Assembly (NCBI RefSeq): GCF_000265405.1
Contig: NC_018010.1
Span: forward strand, 558,001 to 622,000
Direction: 5' to 3'
Length of the DNA stretch: 64,000 bases
DNA from: Belliella baltica DSM 15883
GTDB taxonomy: Bacteria > Bacteroidota > Bacteroidia > Cytophagales > Cyclobacteriaceae
A model generated the notes under the pieces. The model saw nothing but the letters and a program-made list of their open reading frames with translations, made no database searches and had not been told where the DNA came from. Made by a program: the position numbers and the translations under genes. Shown piece by piece: positions 37,459 through 47,312 of this stretch (its first letter is position 1; each line of letters starts with the position of its first letter).

Positions 37459-38733
37459 TTGAGACAAGACGATTTATACATTAATAAAATTGATTGGATT
37501 TCAATTCTAATCTATGCCGCATTGGTCATCATTGGTTGGTTCAATATCTATGCTGCCGTTTTTGATGAACAAAATGCAAAAAGTATTTTTGATTTATCCA
37601 TTAATTCGGGGCAACAACTGGTAAGGATAGGTGCAGGAGTTGTTATGATTCTATTAATTATGGTAGCTGATTATCGATTATTTGATAATCTTTCCATGAT
37701 ACTTTATGTTTTTTTTATAGTTCTACTTATTGCTACTCCTTTTATCGGGAAAGAAGTGAATGGTCAGATACTTACAGTTGGTATTGGCTCTATCAGAATA
37801 CAACCCTCTGAGTTTGCCAAATTTGCTACTGCATTGGCCTTGGCAAAGTTTATGGAACGCCCAAGCTTCGACCTCAGTCAAGTTAAATATCAGCTTCAGG
37901 CTCTTCTTATCATCATGATTCCGGTAATTTTGATCATGCTACAACCTGATACTGGCACAGCAATGGTTTATTTTGCTTTTTTTATCATGCTTTATAGAGA
38001 AGGAATGCCTCAGAGATATTATGCTTTAGGGCTTACTTTTATTGCAGTTTCACTACTTGCTTTAGCGATAGAGAATAACCTTTACTTGGTGTTTGCAATA
38101 GTAGCTATCATTACGATCTTGATATTTTTGGGTAAAAAGAAATTATCAAGAGTTATCTCTTTTGCTGTAATAGGGCTTTTGATGATAGGCTATGTTTACA
38201 GCTTAGATTACGCAGTATCCAAACTTCCGCAACATCAGCAAAATCGAATCATGGTCCTATTCAACCCCGACTTAGATCCACTAGGTGTTGGCTGGAATGT
38301 TACTCAATCCAAAATCGCCATTGGTTCGGGAGGTTTTCTTGGGAAAGGATACCTCGAAGGGACTCAAACTAAGTTTGATTTTGTCCCAGAACAGCATACG
38401 GACTTTATTTTTTGTACACTTGGTGAAGAATTTGGTTGGATCGGAAGTTTAATCGTCATAACTCTTTTCTGCACCTTGTTAATTCGACTTGTTTTTTTAG
38501 CTGAGAGGCAAAAAACAAGATTTTCTAGAGTGTATGGTTATTGTGTGATTTCAATATTGCTTTTCCACTTTATGGTCAATATTGCCATGACAATTGGGCT
38601 TTTCCCAGTGATTGGAATCCCCCTTCCATTCTTTAGTTATGGAGGATCATCCTTATGGGCATTTACTATTCTTTTGTTTATTTTCATCAAACTTGACTCA
38701 CATAGAATTCAAATGCTAGGCAGAATGAATTAA
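37459..38733 (+). CDS. rodA: Peptidoglycan glycosyltransferase RodA
   Basis: 424 residues of the SEDS family with about ten membrane helices. Conserved segments include SIRIQPSEFAKFATALALAK, LQPDTGTAMVY, QSKIAIGSGGFLGKGYLEGT, FVPEQHTDFIF and GIPLPFFSYGGSS. It polymerises lipid II in the elongasome. The start appears to be TTG at 37459, one base after the mrdA stop, since the next in-frame Met is over 50 codons in. That suggests strong coupling to mrdA translation. Confidence 0.96.
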   Translation: MRQDDLYINKIDWISILIYAALVIIGWFNIYAAVFDEQNAKSIFDLSINSGQQLVRIGAGVVMILLIMVADYRLFDNLSMILYVFFIVLLIATPFIGKEVNGQILTVGIGSIRIQPSEFAKFATALALAKFMERPSFDLSQVKYQLQALLIIMIPVILIMLQPDTGTAMVYFAFFIMLYREGMPQRYYALGLTFIAVSLLALAIENNLYLVFAIVAIITILIFLGKKKLSRVISFAVIGLLMIGYVYSLDYAVSKLPQHQQNRIMVLFNPDLDPLGVGWNVTQSKIAIGSGGFLGKGYLEGTQTKFDFVPEQHTDFIFCTLGEEFGWIGSLIVITLFCTLLIRLVFLAERQKTRFSRVYGYCVISILLFHFMVNIAMTIGLFPVIGIPLPFFSYGGSSLWAFTILLFIFIKLDSHRIQMLGRMN

Positions 38734-38896
38734 AGTAATTATCGATAGAAATCCCTATGAGTAAATTAAACATTTGAATTGTAGCGGATAATGGGTGAAA
38801 GTTATCAGTACTTCAAATAAAGTTGAATATTTCGGATACTGAAAATAAGTAAAAAGTGAAATTTAAAAAATGTGATTCTTAGGTTATTAATAAGAA

Positions 38897-38934
38897 AAAA
38901 GCCTTCCAATCAGGATTTAGAATGGAAGGCTTTT
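38897..38934. terminator. Bidirectional terminator between rodA and the M14 peptidase gene
   Basis: GCCTTCCA (38901-38908) pairs with TGGAAGGC (38923-38930). A-run before and T-run after serve both converging transcripts. Confidence 0.82.
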
Positions 38935-38952
38935 GCTTTAAACTAAACTTGA

Positions 38953-41682
38953 TTATTGATAAAGATTATTGAATAACATTTTGAAAGTTCCGTGAGATTG
39001 TGCTCTGTAGGTGATTTCAGGGGTATAAACTACAAGTTGACCTTTACCAATAGGAGCAACAAAACCAGTAATTCCATCTTCCAAATAAGCTTCCCCCCAA
39101 GCCCATCCACTTCTTAGAGGAGTCTGCGTATCAAACCAACTCAAGGCTTGGATTCCCTGAAGTTTTGCTTCCGGCTTAAGTTTAAAAACAGGATTATTAT
39201 TGAATAAAACAAAGCTATGATCATCCATGCCCCAGTTTTGATTTACTTCTGTATTGATCCTTGTTTCTAAGACACTTCCAGGGACATAGTATTTTTCTCC
39301 AGGCAAAGGATTTTCTGATCCATCTCTTTGGATCTCCACCAAGGCATTTCTCACTGGCAGTTCTAGATGATAGGCCAAAACTGATGCTGAACCTACAGCC
39401 ACTACTTTCCCTCCATTTTCTATAAAAGATTTCAATTGAGGGATAGATTTATCTGCTGAAATTCCACCCACCATATGACGGTATTCTGCTGGAATTTCTT
39501 CTTCGCTAGGTCCTCGTGAACCGCCTCTACTTCCTACATTTGGTATTCCTCCACTGATAAAGAGTATGGCATCATATTTTTTATTCAAATTTCCTTGATC
39601 AATTTCCTTTGCAAAGATCAATTCGAACTCAAAATTATACTGTTCTAAAATCCATCTCACCCAACCACTTGGCATAGAGCCTCCATAATAATCATACAAG
39701 GCTATTCTTGAAGGCTTGATCGGCATCAAATCACTTGGTTGAGATTTAGCAGATTTGATTTCAACACCGAATTTCTTTCCATAAGCCTCAAGGACTTTAT
39801 AGCCATCAGATGGAATATAAAAAGATCCAGCAGGCAATCCATCCACAGTCTTTGTTGTTCTAGAAATTTTCACACCCTTTTTCAAGAATTCGTTCGCAAT
39901 TGCGAAAGCATCGTTGTGGACACTGCTAATCAAGTAGCCATTTCTTGAGTCTGCCAAATTACTTTCTATTGGAGTTTCCAAAATCCCATAGGTCAATGTT
40001 TCAAATGGCCCATCAAATCCATCTAAAATCCTATCAAACTCAACTCCCATTTGAAAAGCTAGAGTCCATCCTGCAGCATCATAAGGACGAATAGGAGGTC
40101 CTCCCGGGTATTGGAAGTCATTAGGATAATCTTGAGGCTCAAACATATCAATGATATGTGGCCTAAATGCCTGATCTGTTTTTACTATATAAGAGCCCTT
40201 AGGGTAGGTTTTTCCTTGAACTTGGAATTGAGAATTTGCCTTTTCGATTCTGATCCCTGTTTTGATCAAAGCATTGATAAACTTCACTGCTGTAGGAAAA
40301 TCTTTTTGATCTGATGGAATGATAAATCCTCTAGGGTCACGCTTTTCAGGAGCTTGGTAAATACTATCATAAAAAACAGACGGAATTCCCCAACGAGAAC
40401 TTCCTTGACCATTTGATCTTGAATCTGCATAAGCGGTTTTTATGGCTTCTACTTTTTTTGGAAAAGGTGTCCAATAGTCTTGACTTCCTCGCTGCACAGA
40501 GCCTTTAGCCATGCTATACATATTGTATAACAAATGATCTCTATTTCTAGCAGCATAATCCAAAACTGCATAATTTAAGGATACTGAATAATCTATGGAT
40601 TGCTGATATTTCCATGTTGCCTGCGGAGTAACAGGGAATGGTGTATTGGCATTTGGAACCAATCTATCGGGAACCAATGGAATTGATTCAGGATTTGGCC
40701 CTCCTACGATTTCTGTGAGAATTCCTATGATATTGTGATAATGTGTTGTAGTTCTCAAACCACCATTGTACCAAGTAGAGAAAGAAGAACCATTCATTCT
40801 TGTAAATCCAGGTTTATTTTCGGCATTTAGCCTGTTGTACATCGCTGCTCCAACTGCATCAATCCCTGTTACCATCATCGGATCAAACACATAATTGAAT
40901 GGATCTCTGTAAGGAGGGCCAGCCAAAACAGAACCTGCTGGTCCTCTTTGGTGGTGATTATACATCACTTGAGGAATCCATTCTACAAAAAGCTGATGCC
41001 CCATATTTACAGATTCTTTCATATTTTGGATATAAAAGTCCCTATTGTTGTCATGACCAATGTATTTTTGATATAAAACAGGAAGACCTGATAAACTTCT
41101 CTTTTCAGGTTCAGGGTTTCTCATATACCAATTCCCTATTTTTTCATGTCCATCTGGGTTTGCATGTACAAACAAAATGATTACATTTTCGAGTATTCTT
41201 TGATTTTCTTTATCATTTCGAGACAAAACGTTATAAATCGTCTCTGTCAATTGATGCGTTCCAACCGTCTCTGTCGAGTGCAAGCCACCATCAATCCAAA
41301 CCACTGCCCTTCCTTCATCTGCCAAAGCTCTAGCCTCTGCTTCAGTAAGCTTTTCAGCCCGAGCCATTTTCACAGAAATCTCTTTGAATCTATCCAAATT
41401 CTTATGATTCTCAGGTGAAGTAACGATCATCATCCATTGGTCTCTACCCTCTTCAGTTTTGCCAATAGAAACTAATTTCGCTCTATCCGAAATCTCTGCT
41501 ACTTTTTTGAAATACGCCTCTGTCTGAGAATAATTAGAGACATGATAATCCTTGCCCATTCCGAAACCAAAATGTTCCTCCGGAGTTGGGATTTGTTGCC
41601 CAAAAACAGCCTGAGCTGATAGAATCAATAAGCCTAAGAGAAAAATCCCTATTCGGCTAGTTGTGGGTGTTTGTTTTATCAT
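38953..41682 (-). CDS. Secreted M14-family zinc carboxypeptidase
   Basis: About 909 residues. Signal peptide (IGIFLLGLLILSAQAVFGQQ) then an M14 peptidase domain (about 30-400): the zinc motif HxxE is in GGLHSTETVGTHQL, followed by HANPDG and HDNNRD, and the catalytic Glu probably in GILTEIVGGP. The C-terminal half contains a class I glutamine-amidotransferase-like/ThuA-like fold (YDYYGGSMPSGWVRWILEQY, DAILFISGG) and a final beta region (GFVAPIGKGQLVVYTPEITY). No T9SS sorting domain is visible, so periplasmic or outer-membrane-associated. The ATG at 41682 is preferred over 41730 because it puts the signal peptide near the start. Peptide substrate unknown. Confidence 0.9.
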   Translation of the reverse strand: MIKQTPTTSRIGIFLLGLLILSAQAVFGQQIPTPEEHFGFGMGKDYHVSNYSQTEAYFKKVAEISDRAKLVSIGKTEEGRDQWMMIVTSPENHKNLDRFKEISVKMARAEKLTEAEARALADEGRAVVWIDGGLHSTETVGTHQLTETIYNVLSRNDKENQRILENVIILFVHANPDGHEKIGNWYMRNPEPEKRSLSGLPVLYQKYIGHDNNRDFYIQNMKESVNMGHQLFVEWIPQVMYNHHQRGPAGSVLAGPPYRDPFNYVFDPMMVTGIDAVGAAMYNRLNAENKPGFTRMNGSSFSTWYNGGLRTTTHYHNIIGILTEIVGGPNPESIPLVPDRLVPNANTPFPVTPQATWKYQQSIDYSVSLNYAVLDYAARNRDHLLYNMYSMAKGSVQRGSQDYWTPFPKKVEAIKTAYADSRSNGQGSSRWGIPSVFYDSIYQAPEKRDPRGFIIPSDQKDFPTAVKFINALIKTGIRIEKANSQFQVQGKTYPKGSYIVKTDQAFRPHIIDMFEPQDYPNDFQYPGGPPIRPYDAAGWTLAFQMGVEFDRILDGFDGPFETLTYGILETPIESNLADSRNGYLISSVHNDAFAIANEFLKKGVKISRTTKTVDGLPAGSFYIPSDGYKVLEAYGKKFGVEIKSAKSQPSDLMPIKPSRIALYDYYGGSMPSGWVRWILEQYNFEFELIFAKEIDQGNLNKKYDAILFISGGIPNVGSRGGSRGPSEEEIPAEYRHMVGGISADKSIPQLKSFIENGGKVVAVGSASVLAYHLELPVRNALVEIQRDGSENPLPGEKYYVPGSVLETRINTEVNQNWGMDDHSFVLFNNNPVFKLKPEAKLQGIQALSWFDTQTPLRSGWAWGEAYLEDGITGFVAPIGKGQLVVYTPEITYRAQSHGTFKMLFNNLYQ

Positions 41683-41859
41683 AATTGTTTGTTTGAGTAG
41701 AAATTGGAAATTCCTCAGGTCAAAAATCAACAGACATCGATTCTATACTAGGATTTCAACCAAAAAGTAGTCAATTGAACACATCAAACAAAGCCGAGTA
41801 TTAGAAATGGTAGATTACATGGATAAATAGAAAATAGAACAGTTGAGAGTGATCTCAAT

Positions 41860-41904
41860 TTGAAAAAAAACAAAACCTTCACCGAAGGTTATCGATGAAG
41901 GTTT
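41860..41904 (-). terminator. Terminator of the gene at 41926-43035
   Basis: AAACCTTCA (41873-41881) pairs with TGAAGGTTT (41896-41904). On the minus strand a T-rich run follows. Confidence 0.75.
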
Positions 41905-41925
41905 AGATTTGAAGTGTAAGAAAGA

Positions 41926-43035
41926 TTATCCCTTTTGATCAAATTTTCTAAAAATAAGTTGTAAGAATTCCTCTACAGGTTCGGAATTTTTATCCCAGTT
42001 CAATTCACCTACATACCTTTCATTGACCAAAGAAATTGCCTCCATAAAACTGTCACATTGATCTATAGATTTCAAAGCATGCTTCATCAGATCAGGATTC
42101 CCATCAAACAGTTCTTTGGTAAACATAAACCTTTGGTTGATTCCAATACTTTCAGATAATTCGCCAATAGTGCTTTTCATGACACTGTATTGCTCTGACT
42201 CAAATTTTGCCCAAGCTTGTAAAGGATCAATTGCACGATCAGAATCAGCAACTTTGTAGACTTTCTCAGCGACTTCAACTTTTTCTACAAACTCAATTTC
42301 TTTTTCTGGATTTGAGGAATCTTCATTTTCTGGCACTTCTGGTTTTTCAATAGTTTTTTCTTGTTCTTCAACTCCTACTTTTGAATCCACAGATTGTGCT
42401 CGATCTTCAGCTACAAACTCGTACAAAATATCAAAATCTAAGTAGAGCGTTTCCTTCAATTCAGAAAGCAATTCTTCTGCTGTTTTCAAGTGATCTTTCT
42501 GCTGATCAAAATTTTGAGTGAGGGCAGACAAATAAGCTTCTTTGGTTTGACTTATCCCCGCACGATCTATCAAGTTTTCAATTAAACTCAGATGCCATTT
42601 ATAATACTTCTTATTCTCCTTCAAAAAATCATTGATTTTTCCTTCAGCAGATTTTTCAAATTCATTTCTGAAAAAAGACAATGGCTCAAGCGCCACAAGA
42701 ATAGAAAAAGCTACAGCCTCAGTTAACAAAGGCTCAAAATTTTCTCTTCCTATCTTAATTGATCTTGAGAGTACGTTCATAAATTCGTTTAATGCTCGAT
42801 GAACATTATTATCTCTGTAGTCAAAATAAGGATTACTTTTCAGTTTTTCTAACTCTGCATGCCAAGCCTCAAATAAAGATTTGATTATAAAGAAATTCAC
42901 TTGCTTAGAAGGCGTAAGGTTTAGAATTTCTGTACCAGTCATGTACTTTTTTGAAGAAAAGTATTGATCGCAAACTTTCTTAGAGAACTCTATAGCGTAG
43001 TTTTCTAAATATTTGCTATTAATTTTGACACTCAT
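41926..43035 (-). CDS. Conserved-looking cytoplasmic protein of unknown function
   Basis: 369 residues without signal peptide or membrane helices. Two mostly helical parts (residues about 1-205 and 270-369) are joined by a very acidic linker (about 210-265, rich in Glu, Val, Lys and Pro). The N-terminal part has NLTPSKQVNFFIIKSLFEAW and a repeated-helix look; the C-terminal part has LSESIGINQRFMFTKELFDG and AISLVNERYVGELNWD. The last motif (SxxIGINxRFxFxxELFxG) recurs, as I recall, in Bacteroidota proteins of unknown role. Divergent from the ferredoxin gene 36 bases away. Confidence 0.75.
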   Translation of the reverse strand: MSVKINSKYLENYAIEFSKKVCDQYFSSKKYMTGTEILNLTPSKQVNFFIIKSLFEAWHAELEKLKSNPYFDYRDNNVHRALNEFMNVLSRSIKIGRENFEPLLTEAVAFSILVALEPLSFFRNEFEKSAEGKINDFLKENKKYYKWHLSLIENLIDRAGISQTKEAYLSALTQNFDQQKDHLKTAEELLSELKETLYLDFDILYEFVAEDRAQSVDSKVGVEEQEKTIEKPEVPENEDSSNPEKEIEFVEKVEVAEKVYKVADSDRAIDPLQAWAKFESEQYSVMKSTIGELSESIGINQRFMFTKELFDGNPDLMKHALKSIDQCDSFMEAISLVNERYVGELNWDKNSEPVEEFLQLIFRKFDQKG

Positions 43036-43071
43036 AATTTGAATAATTTAGTATTAAGTGGAGCAGAAATC

Positions 43072-43398
43072 ATGCTGAAAATTATTATTGAGAATCTAAA
43101 TAACAAAGAAATTATTTCTCAAGAAAATAAGCGCAAGGTTATTGAGATAATTCACGAAAACTTCGTCGATTGGATGCATGCTTGTGGCAAAAAAGGAAGA
43201 TGTACTACATGCAAAATGATCATCACTGAGGGTATTGAAAACCTTGGTCCTTTGACCGAAAGAGAGGAATTTTTTAGAGAAAAAGAAAGATTAAAACTGA
43301 ATGAAAGATTAACTTGCCAAGCAGAATTAAAATCAGGAACACTAAAAATCAGAGTGGCAGAGGTCAATAAATTTCCACACATGGAATATAGTGATTAG
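43072..43398 (+). CDS. 2Fe-2S ferredoxin-like protein
   Basis: About 108 residues. The cluster motif is C-x5-C-x2-C (CGKKGRCTTC) with a fourth Cys in LTCQAEL, the spacing of adrenodoxin/ISC-type and related ferredoxins. The ATG at 43072 (MLKIIIENLN) is taken because the codons before it, from 43039, do not fit a beta-grasp start. Partner reductase not visible nearby. A small electron carrier, partner unknown. Confidence 0.88.
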   Translation: MLKIIIENLNNKEIISQENKRKVIEIIHENFVDWMHACGKKGRCTTCKMIITEGIENLGPLTEREEFFREKERLKLNERLTCQAELKSGTLKIRVAEVNKFPHMEYSD

Positions 43399-43580
43399 GA
43401 GGTTAGAAGATCAGAAAAATTAAAAATTGGAAGATTGGTCTTGCTAAGTGGATGTAAGGTTGCAAGGTTTAAAAGTTGAAAAGTTGGGGAGTAGCGAGTT
43501 AGGTGGTTAAATCTTTTGTCTTGATTCTTGTGTCTTAAATCTTGAGTCTCACGTCTAAAATCTCACTCTAAAAAGAAAAA

Positions 43581-44165
43581 ATGTTTATAGAGCCGTTTAT
43601 CAGTATAAAGAATAAAAAAGATAAGAAGGGTCACATTGAGGTGATTTGTGGATCAATGTTCTCAGGGAAGACTGAAGAACTGATTCGCCGATTGAACCGT
43701 GCCCTGATTGCCAAGCAAAAAGTTGAAATTTTTAAGCCGTCCATTGATAAACGATACCATGAACTTGATGTCGTCTCTCACAATGAAAACGCCATCCGAT
43801 CAACTCCGGTTAACTTTGCCGAAGATATCCTTTTGCTTGCAGGTGATTGTGATGTGGTAGGAATAGATGAGGTACAGTTTTTTGATAATCATATCGTGCA
43901 TATTGCCAATGTTCTTGCCAATGGCGGAAAGAGAGTTATTCTTGCAGGTTTGGATATGGATTTTGAAGGCAAGGCATTTGAGCCTATGCCACAACTGCTT
44001 GCTATCGCAGAATATGTCACAAAGGTTCATGCGATATGTATGAAATGTGGAGATTTGGCTTCTTATTCTTATAGACTTTCAGATACGAAAGACAAAGTGA
44101 TGTTGGGAGAAAAAGACAGCTACGAGGCAAGGTGTAGAAAATGCTTCTATGAAGAAAAAAATTAA
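43581..44165 (+). CDS. tdk: Thymidine kinase
   Basis: 194 residues, type II (TK1-like). P-loop [11 protein letters not shown], Walker B-like [10 protein letters not shown] with the catalytic Glu, a lasso region ending in SYEARCRKC, and zinc ligands CMKC and CRKC. It salvages thymidine to dTMP. It lies 12 bases before porZ on the same strand and could be cotranscribed. The 180 bases before it are simple-sequence-like junk with no clear promoter. Confidence 0.96.
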   Translation: MFIEPFISIKNKKDKKGHIEVICGSMFSGKTEELIRRLNRALIAKQKVEIFKPSIDKRYHELDVVSHNENAIRSTPVNFAEDILLLAGDCDVVGIDEVQFFDNHIVHIANVLANGGKRVILAGLDMDFEGKAFEPMPQLLAIAEYVTKVHAICMKCGDLASYSYRLSDTKDKVMLGEKDSYEARCRKCFYEEKN

Positions 44166-44177
44166 TCCGGCTGATCA

Positions 44178-46430
44178 ATGAAGCAAAAAATCAATTCAAA
44201 TCACTTCCAAAAATTAGAATTCTTCGATAAATTCTTGAAAGGAAATCTCGATTCTCTTTGGAAAATTGTAGGTATATCATTGATTTTTGTCTTGATCCCT
44301 TTAATTGCTTTTTCTCAATCAAATATTCCGGTAGGAACTTGGAAAACCCATCATTCCTATCTCGACCCCGCAAAGTTAACTGGGTCTGATCAGACTATTT
44401 TTCATGTTGGAGAAGAAAGCTTATTTTACTTTTCCATCAGCTCTCAGGAAGCTAATCCTATCACCAAAATCGATGGCCTGTATGGACATGATTTTACCAC
44501 GGCCACTTTTGATTCACAGAGTAAAAAACTCATTCTAGCTTATTCAGATGGAACCATTGATCTAGTTGGAGAAAATGATATCATCACAATCAACACCTTG
44601 CGCAATAATACGCAACTAGAAAGTAAGCAAATCAATTCTATCAAAATAATAGATCAGAATGCTTTTTTGGCTGGAAATTATGGGATTGGCATTATCGATG
44701 CTCAATCAGGTAGGTTCATAGATTCTTATATCAATATTGGAACAAATGGCAGCTCTATTCCCATCAATGACATTGCGGAAGCTGAAAACAGCTTCTATTT
44801 AGCCACTGATTTGGGAATCTTAATTGGAAATAAAAGTACAAACTTGAAGGATTTCAGAAATTGGACATTAAGCAATTCTGCCATTTCAGGTGGATTTAAA
44901 GAAATTGAACGAATAGAAAATTCATTGATCGCATTGGGAAATGATACTAACCTATATTTAGTAAGAGGAACTGATGCGGAGTTGATTTTTGGTACTGAAA
45001 ATAGCCAATCATTGAAATCTTTTTCTTCCGGTCTGTATTTCCAAAAAGACAATAAAATATTCAAAATTGAATCTAGCGGTTCATTTCGAGAAGTATATGC
45101 TTCATCAAGCAGTTTTTCGGATTTTCACTTGATAGATAATGACATCTACTTGAGTGTGCCAGGACTAGGAATCTTAAAGTCCTCTGATGCTACTTTCTAT
45201 TCTCCAACAGGTCCTAATACAAAAATACAGCACTTCGGCATTGATGAAAATATCATTTTTGCATTCCCTACTTTCAGAGATATTTCTGGGGGAGTTCGCC
45301 AGTCTTCAGGGGCTGCAAGTTCTCAAATTGTGGAAGGGATATGGCAAAGGCTTGATTTTCCAGAACATGCTATAGCTTCACAATCATTAGGAGAACTGCA
45401 ATACATTGCAACAAGAGGTGATGGACTTTGGCTTATAGAAAATGAAAGCCTTTCAAAAATTTCACTTCAAGGACTTCCCGAAAATGCCTCTATTCGTTTG
45501 CTCCAGAAAGACAATATGGGTCAAATTTGGGTGGGCATAGAAGATAATCTGAGTAGATTGTTGAAGATTCAAGCAGATGGATCTATTGAAAATGTTGCTG
45601 TTCAAGGGTTGAATTTTCCTCAAAAGATCCAAGTCGATCCAGCAGGTAACCTGTGGATTTTACAATCAAACAATTCTGGATTTACAGTTTTGAGGGTTTT
45701 CAATGAAGACTCTGGCTTAAACAGAGTAATATCCACAGCAAATAATCAAGGAGGATTACCTAATGGTGTCATACAAGATATAGGATTAGATCGAGAAAAT
45801 AGACTTTGGATTGGATTGAGTACTGGAATTGTTTTTATACCCAATGCTCCATCAGTAAATAACAGTTCTTCCATCAATGCCATACAACCTTTATTCGAAA
45901 ACGCAGCTTTATTAAATGGTGAATCCATAACTGCAATTGCTACAGCGCCGGATTTGAGTTTGTGGTTGGGAACGGCTACAAATGGACTTTGGAACTTCTC
46001 CGATCAGGGGACTGTACTTTTAAATCATTTTACCAGACAAAATAGTCCAATCTATTCAAATGAAATTGTCAATTTAACTTTTGATGATCGTTCTGGGGAA
46101 TTGCTAATTGTTCTTCCTGAGGGAGGGATTACTTATAGAACAGGAACAATTGGCTCCTTTGAAACTTTAGAACCCTTAAAAATTTATCCTAACCCAGTAA
46201 GACCTGATTTTAATGGACTTTTGAGTATAGAAGGTCTCTCAGATTTTGCTGAGGTAAAAATCACAAATTCATCGGGAAGAGTTGTGCTCTCAAAACAAGT
46301 AAGAGGAGGCAAGTTGTCTTGGAATCTATTAGATAATTCTGGGAATAGGCCTCTTTCCGGTGTGTATTTAGTATATGTCAGGGATGAATTTGGAAGAGAG
46401 CGCGTGGCAGGAAAATTTGTAATCATCTGA
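44178..46430 (+). CDS. porZ: Type IX secretion system component PorZ
   Basis: 750 residues. After a signal peptide (ISLIFVLIPLIAFSQ, cleavage near residue 47) come repeated blade-like units typical of two seven-bladed beta propellers (for example IWVGIEDNLSRLL, LWILQSNNSGFTVL, LWIGLSTGIVFIP, LWLGTATNGLWNF). A C-terminal domain starts at LKIYPNPVRPDF and ends GRERVAGKFVII, a type A sorting-like domain. This layout matches PorZ, part of the attachment complex that joins T9SS cargo to A-LPS. Cargo-type CTDs are usually cleaved, whereas PorZ keeps its own. Its stop overlaps the recO start codon by one base. Confidence 0.88.
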   Translation: MKQKINSNHFQKLEFFDKFLKGNLDSLWKIVGISLIFVLIPLIAFSQSNIPVGTWKTHHSYLDPAKLTGSDQTIFHVGEESLFYFSISSQEANPITKIDGLYGHDFTTATFDSQSKKLILAYSDGTIDLVGENDIITINTLRNNTQLESKQINSIKIIDQNAFLAGNYGIGIIDAQSGRFIDSYINIGTNGSSIPINDIAEAENSFYLATDLGILIGNKSTNLKDFRNWTLSNSAISGGFKEIERIENSLIALGNDTNLYLVRGTDAELIFGTENSQSLKSFSSGLYFQKDNKIFKIESSGSFREVYASSSSFSDFHLIDNDIYLSVPGLGILKSSDATFYSPTGPNTKIQHFGIDENIIFAFPTFRDISGGVRQSSGAASSQIVEGIWQRLDFPEHAIASQSLGELQYIATRGDGLWLIENESLSKISLQGLPENASIRLLQKDNMGQIWVGIEDNLSRLLKIQADGSIENVAVQGLNFPQKIQVDPAGNLWILQSNNSGFTVLRVFNEDSGLNRVISTANNQGGLPNGVIQDIGLDRENRLWIGLSTGIVFIPNAPSVNNSSSINAIQPLFENAALLNGESITAIATAPDLSLWLGTATNGLWNFSDQGTVLLNHFTRQNSPIYSNEIVNLTFDDRSGELLIVLPEGGITYRTGTIGSFETLEPLKIYPNPVRPDFNGLLSIEGLSDFAEVKITNSSGRVVLSKQVRGGKLSWNLLDNSGNRPLSGVYLVYVRDEFGRERVAGKFVII

Positions 46431-47119
46431 TGCAGAAAAAAACCAAAGGTGTAGTCATTTCCTATATTCGATACAAAGAAACATCGATTATTGTAAAAAT
46501 TTTCACAAGAGAATTAGGTCTAAAATCCTACATCATCAATGGGGTAAGAAGTAGCTCTGGAAAATCCAAGATGGCGCTTTATCAACCGCTCACCCAATTA
46601 GACTTGGTTGTGTATGATAAAGAAGGAGCAGGTTTGAATCGGATCTCAGAAGCAAAATTACAACTCCCCTATCAACTTATTCCGTTTGATTTTATTCGCT
46701 CAGGAATAGCGATGTTTGTGGCAGAAGTTTTAGCAAAATCGATTTTTGAGAATTACCAAAATGACCAATTATACGATTTTCTTGAATCCGCTTTGGCACA
46801 TTTAGACAGTCAAGAGGTAAAGCTAGCGATCTATCCGATTGTATTTCTTTTAGAAATGTCTAATTACCTTGGCTTTGCACCAATTGATTCTGCTTCGTTT
46901 TTTGATGAAATCATACATGAAATTAAATCTCAAACCCAATTAATTTCGGAAAGAGATGCACTTGATTTGTTGATTCGTTCGTCATTTTCATGTGAGCAAA
47001 CCATTCCATCAAGTGTCAGAAAAGTGCTTTTAGATCACTTTTTGGTGTTTTATTCCCAACACTTGGAAGACAGTAATCCTTGGAAATCTGTAAAAGTCCT
47101 TCGACAGTTGATTTCTTGA
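46430..47119 (+). CDS. recO: DNA repair protein RecO
   Basis: 229 residues: an N-terminal OB fold (TKGVVISYIRYKETSIIVKI, GLKSYIINGVRSSSGKSKMA), then the helical C-terminal domain. The four-Cys zinc motif of some RecO proteins is absent. RecO loads RecA onto SSB-coated DNA with RecR. Start codon overlaps the porZ stop (TGATG), implying coupling. Confidence 0.93.
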   Translation: MQKKTKGVVISYIRYKETSIIVKIFTRELGLKSYIINGVRSSSGKSKMALYQPLTQLDLVVYDKEGAGLNRISEAKLQLPYQLIPFDFIRSGIAMFVAEVLAKSIFENYQNDQLYDFLESALAHLDSQEVKLAIYPIVFLLEMSNYLGFAPIDSASFFDEIIHEIKSQTQLISERDALDLLIRSSFSCEQTIPSSVRKVLLDHFLVFYSQHLEDSNPWKSVKVLRQLIS

Positions 47120-47312
47120 GAAAAAAGTCATTCTGCCAAAAATTTGCGTATGTAGAATGTATGGTGTAATATTGTGGCGTAACAGTATTTCAAAATCCTC
47201 TCCCCGTGGATTTTATACTTTCCTGAATATATTTTTAATTCAGTTCAGTAATACTCAATAACAGTTTATCAAAACACATCTTTAGTAAATTAATCAACAT
47301 CATAAGCTTTTT

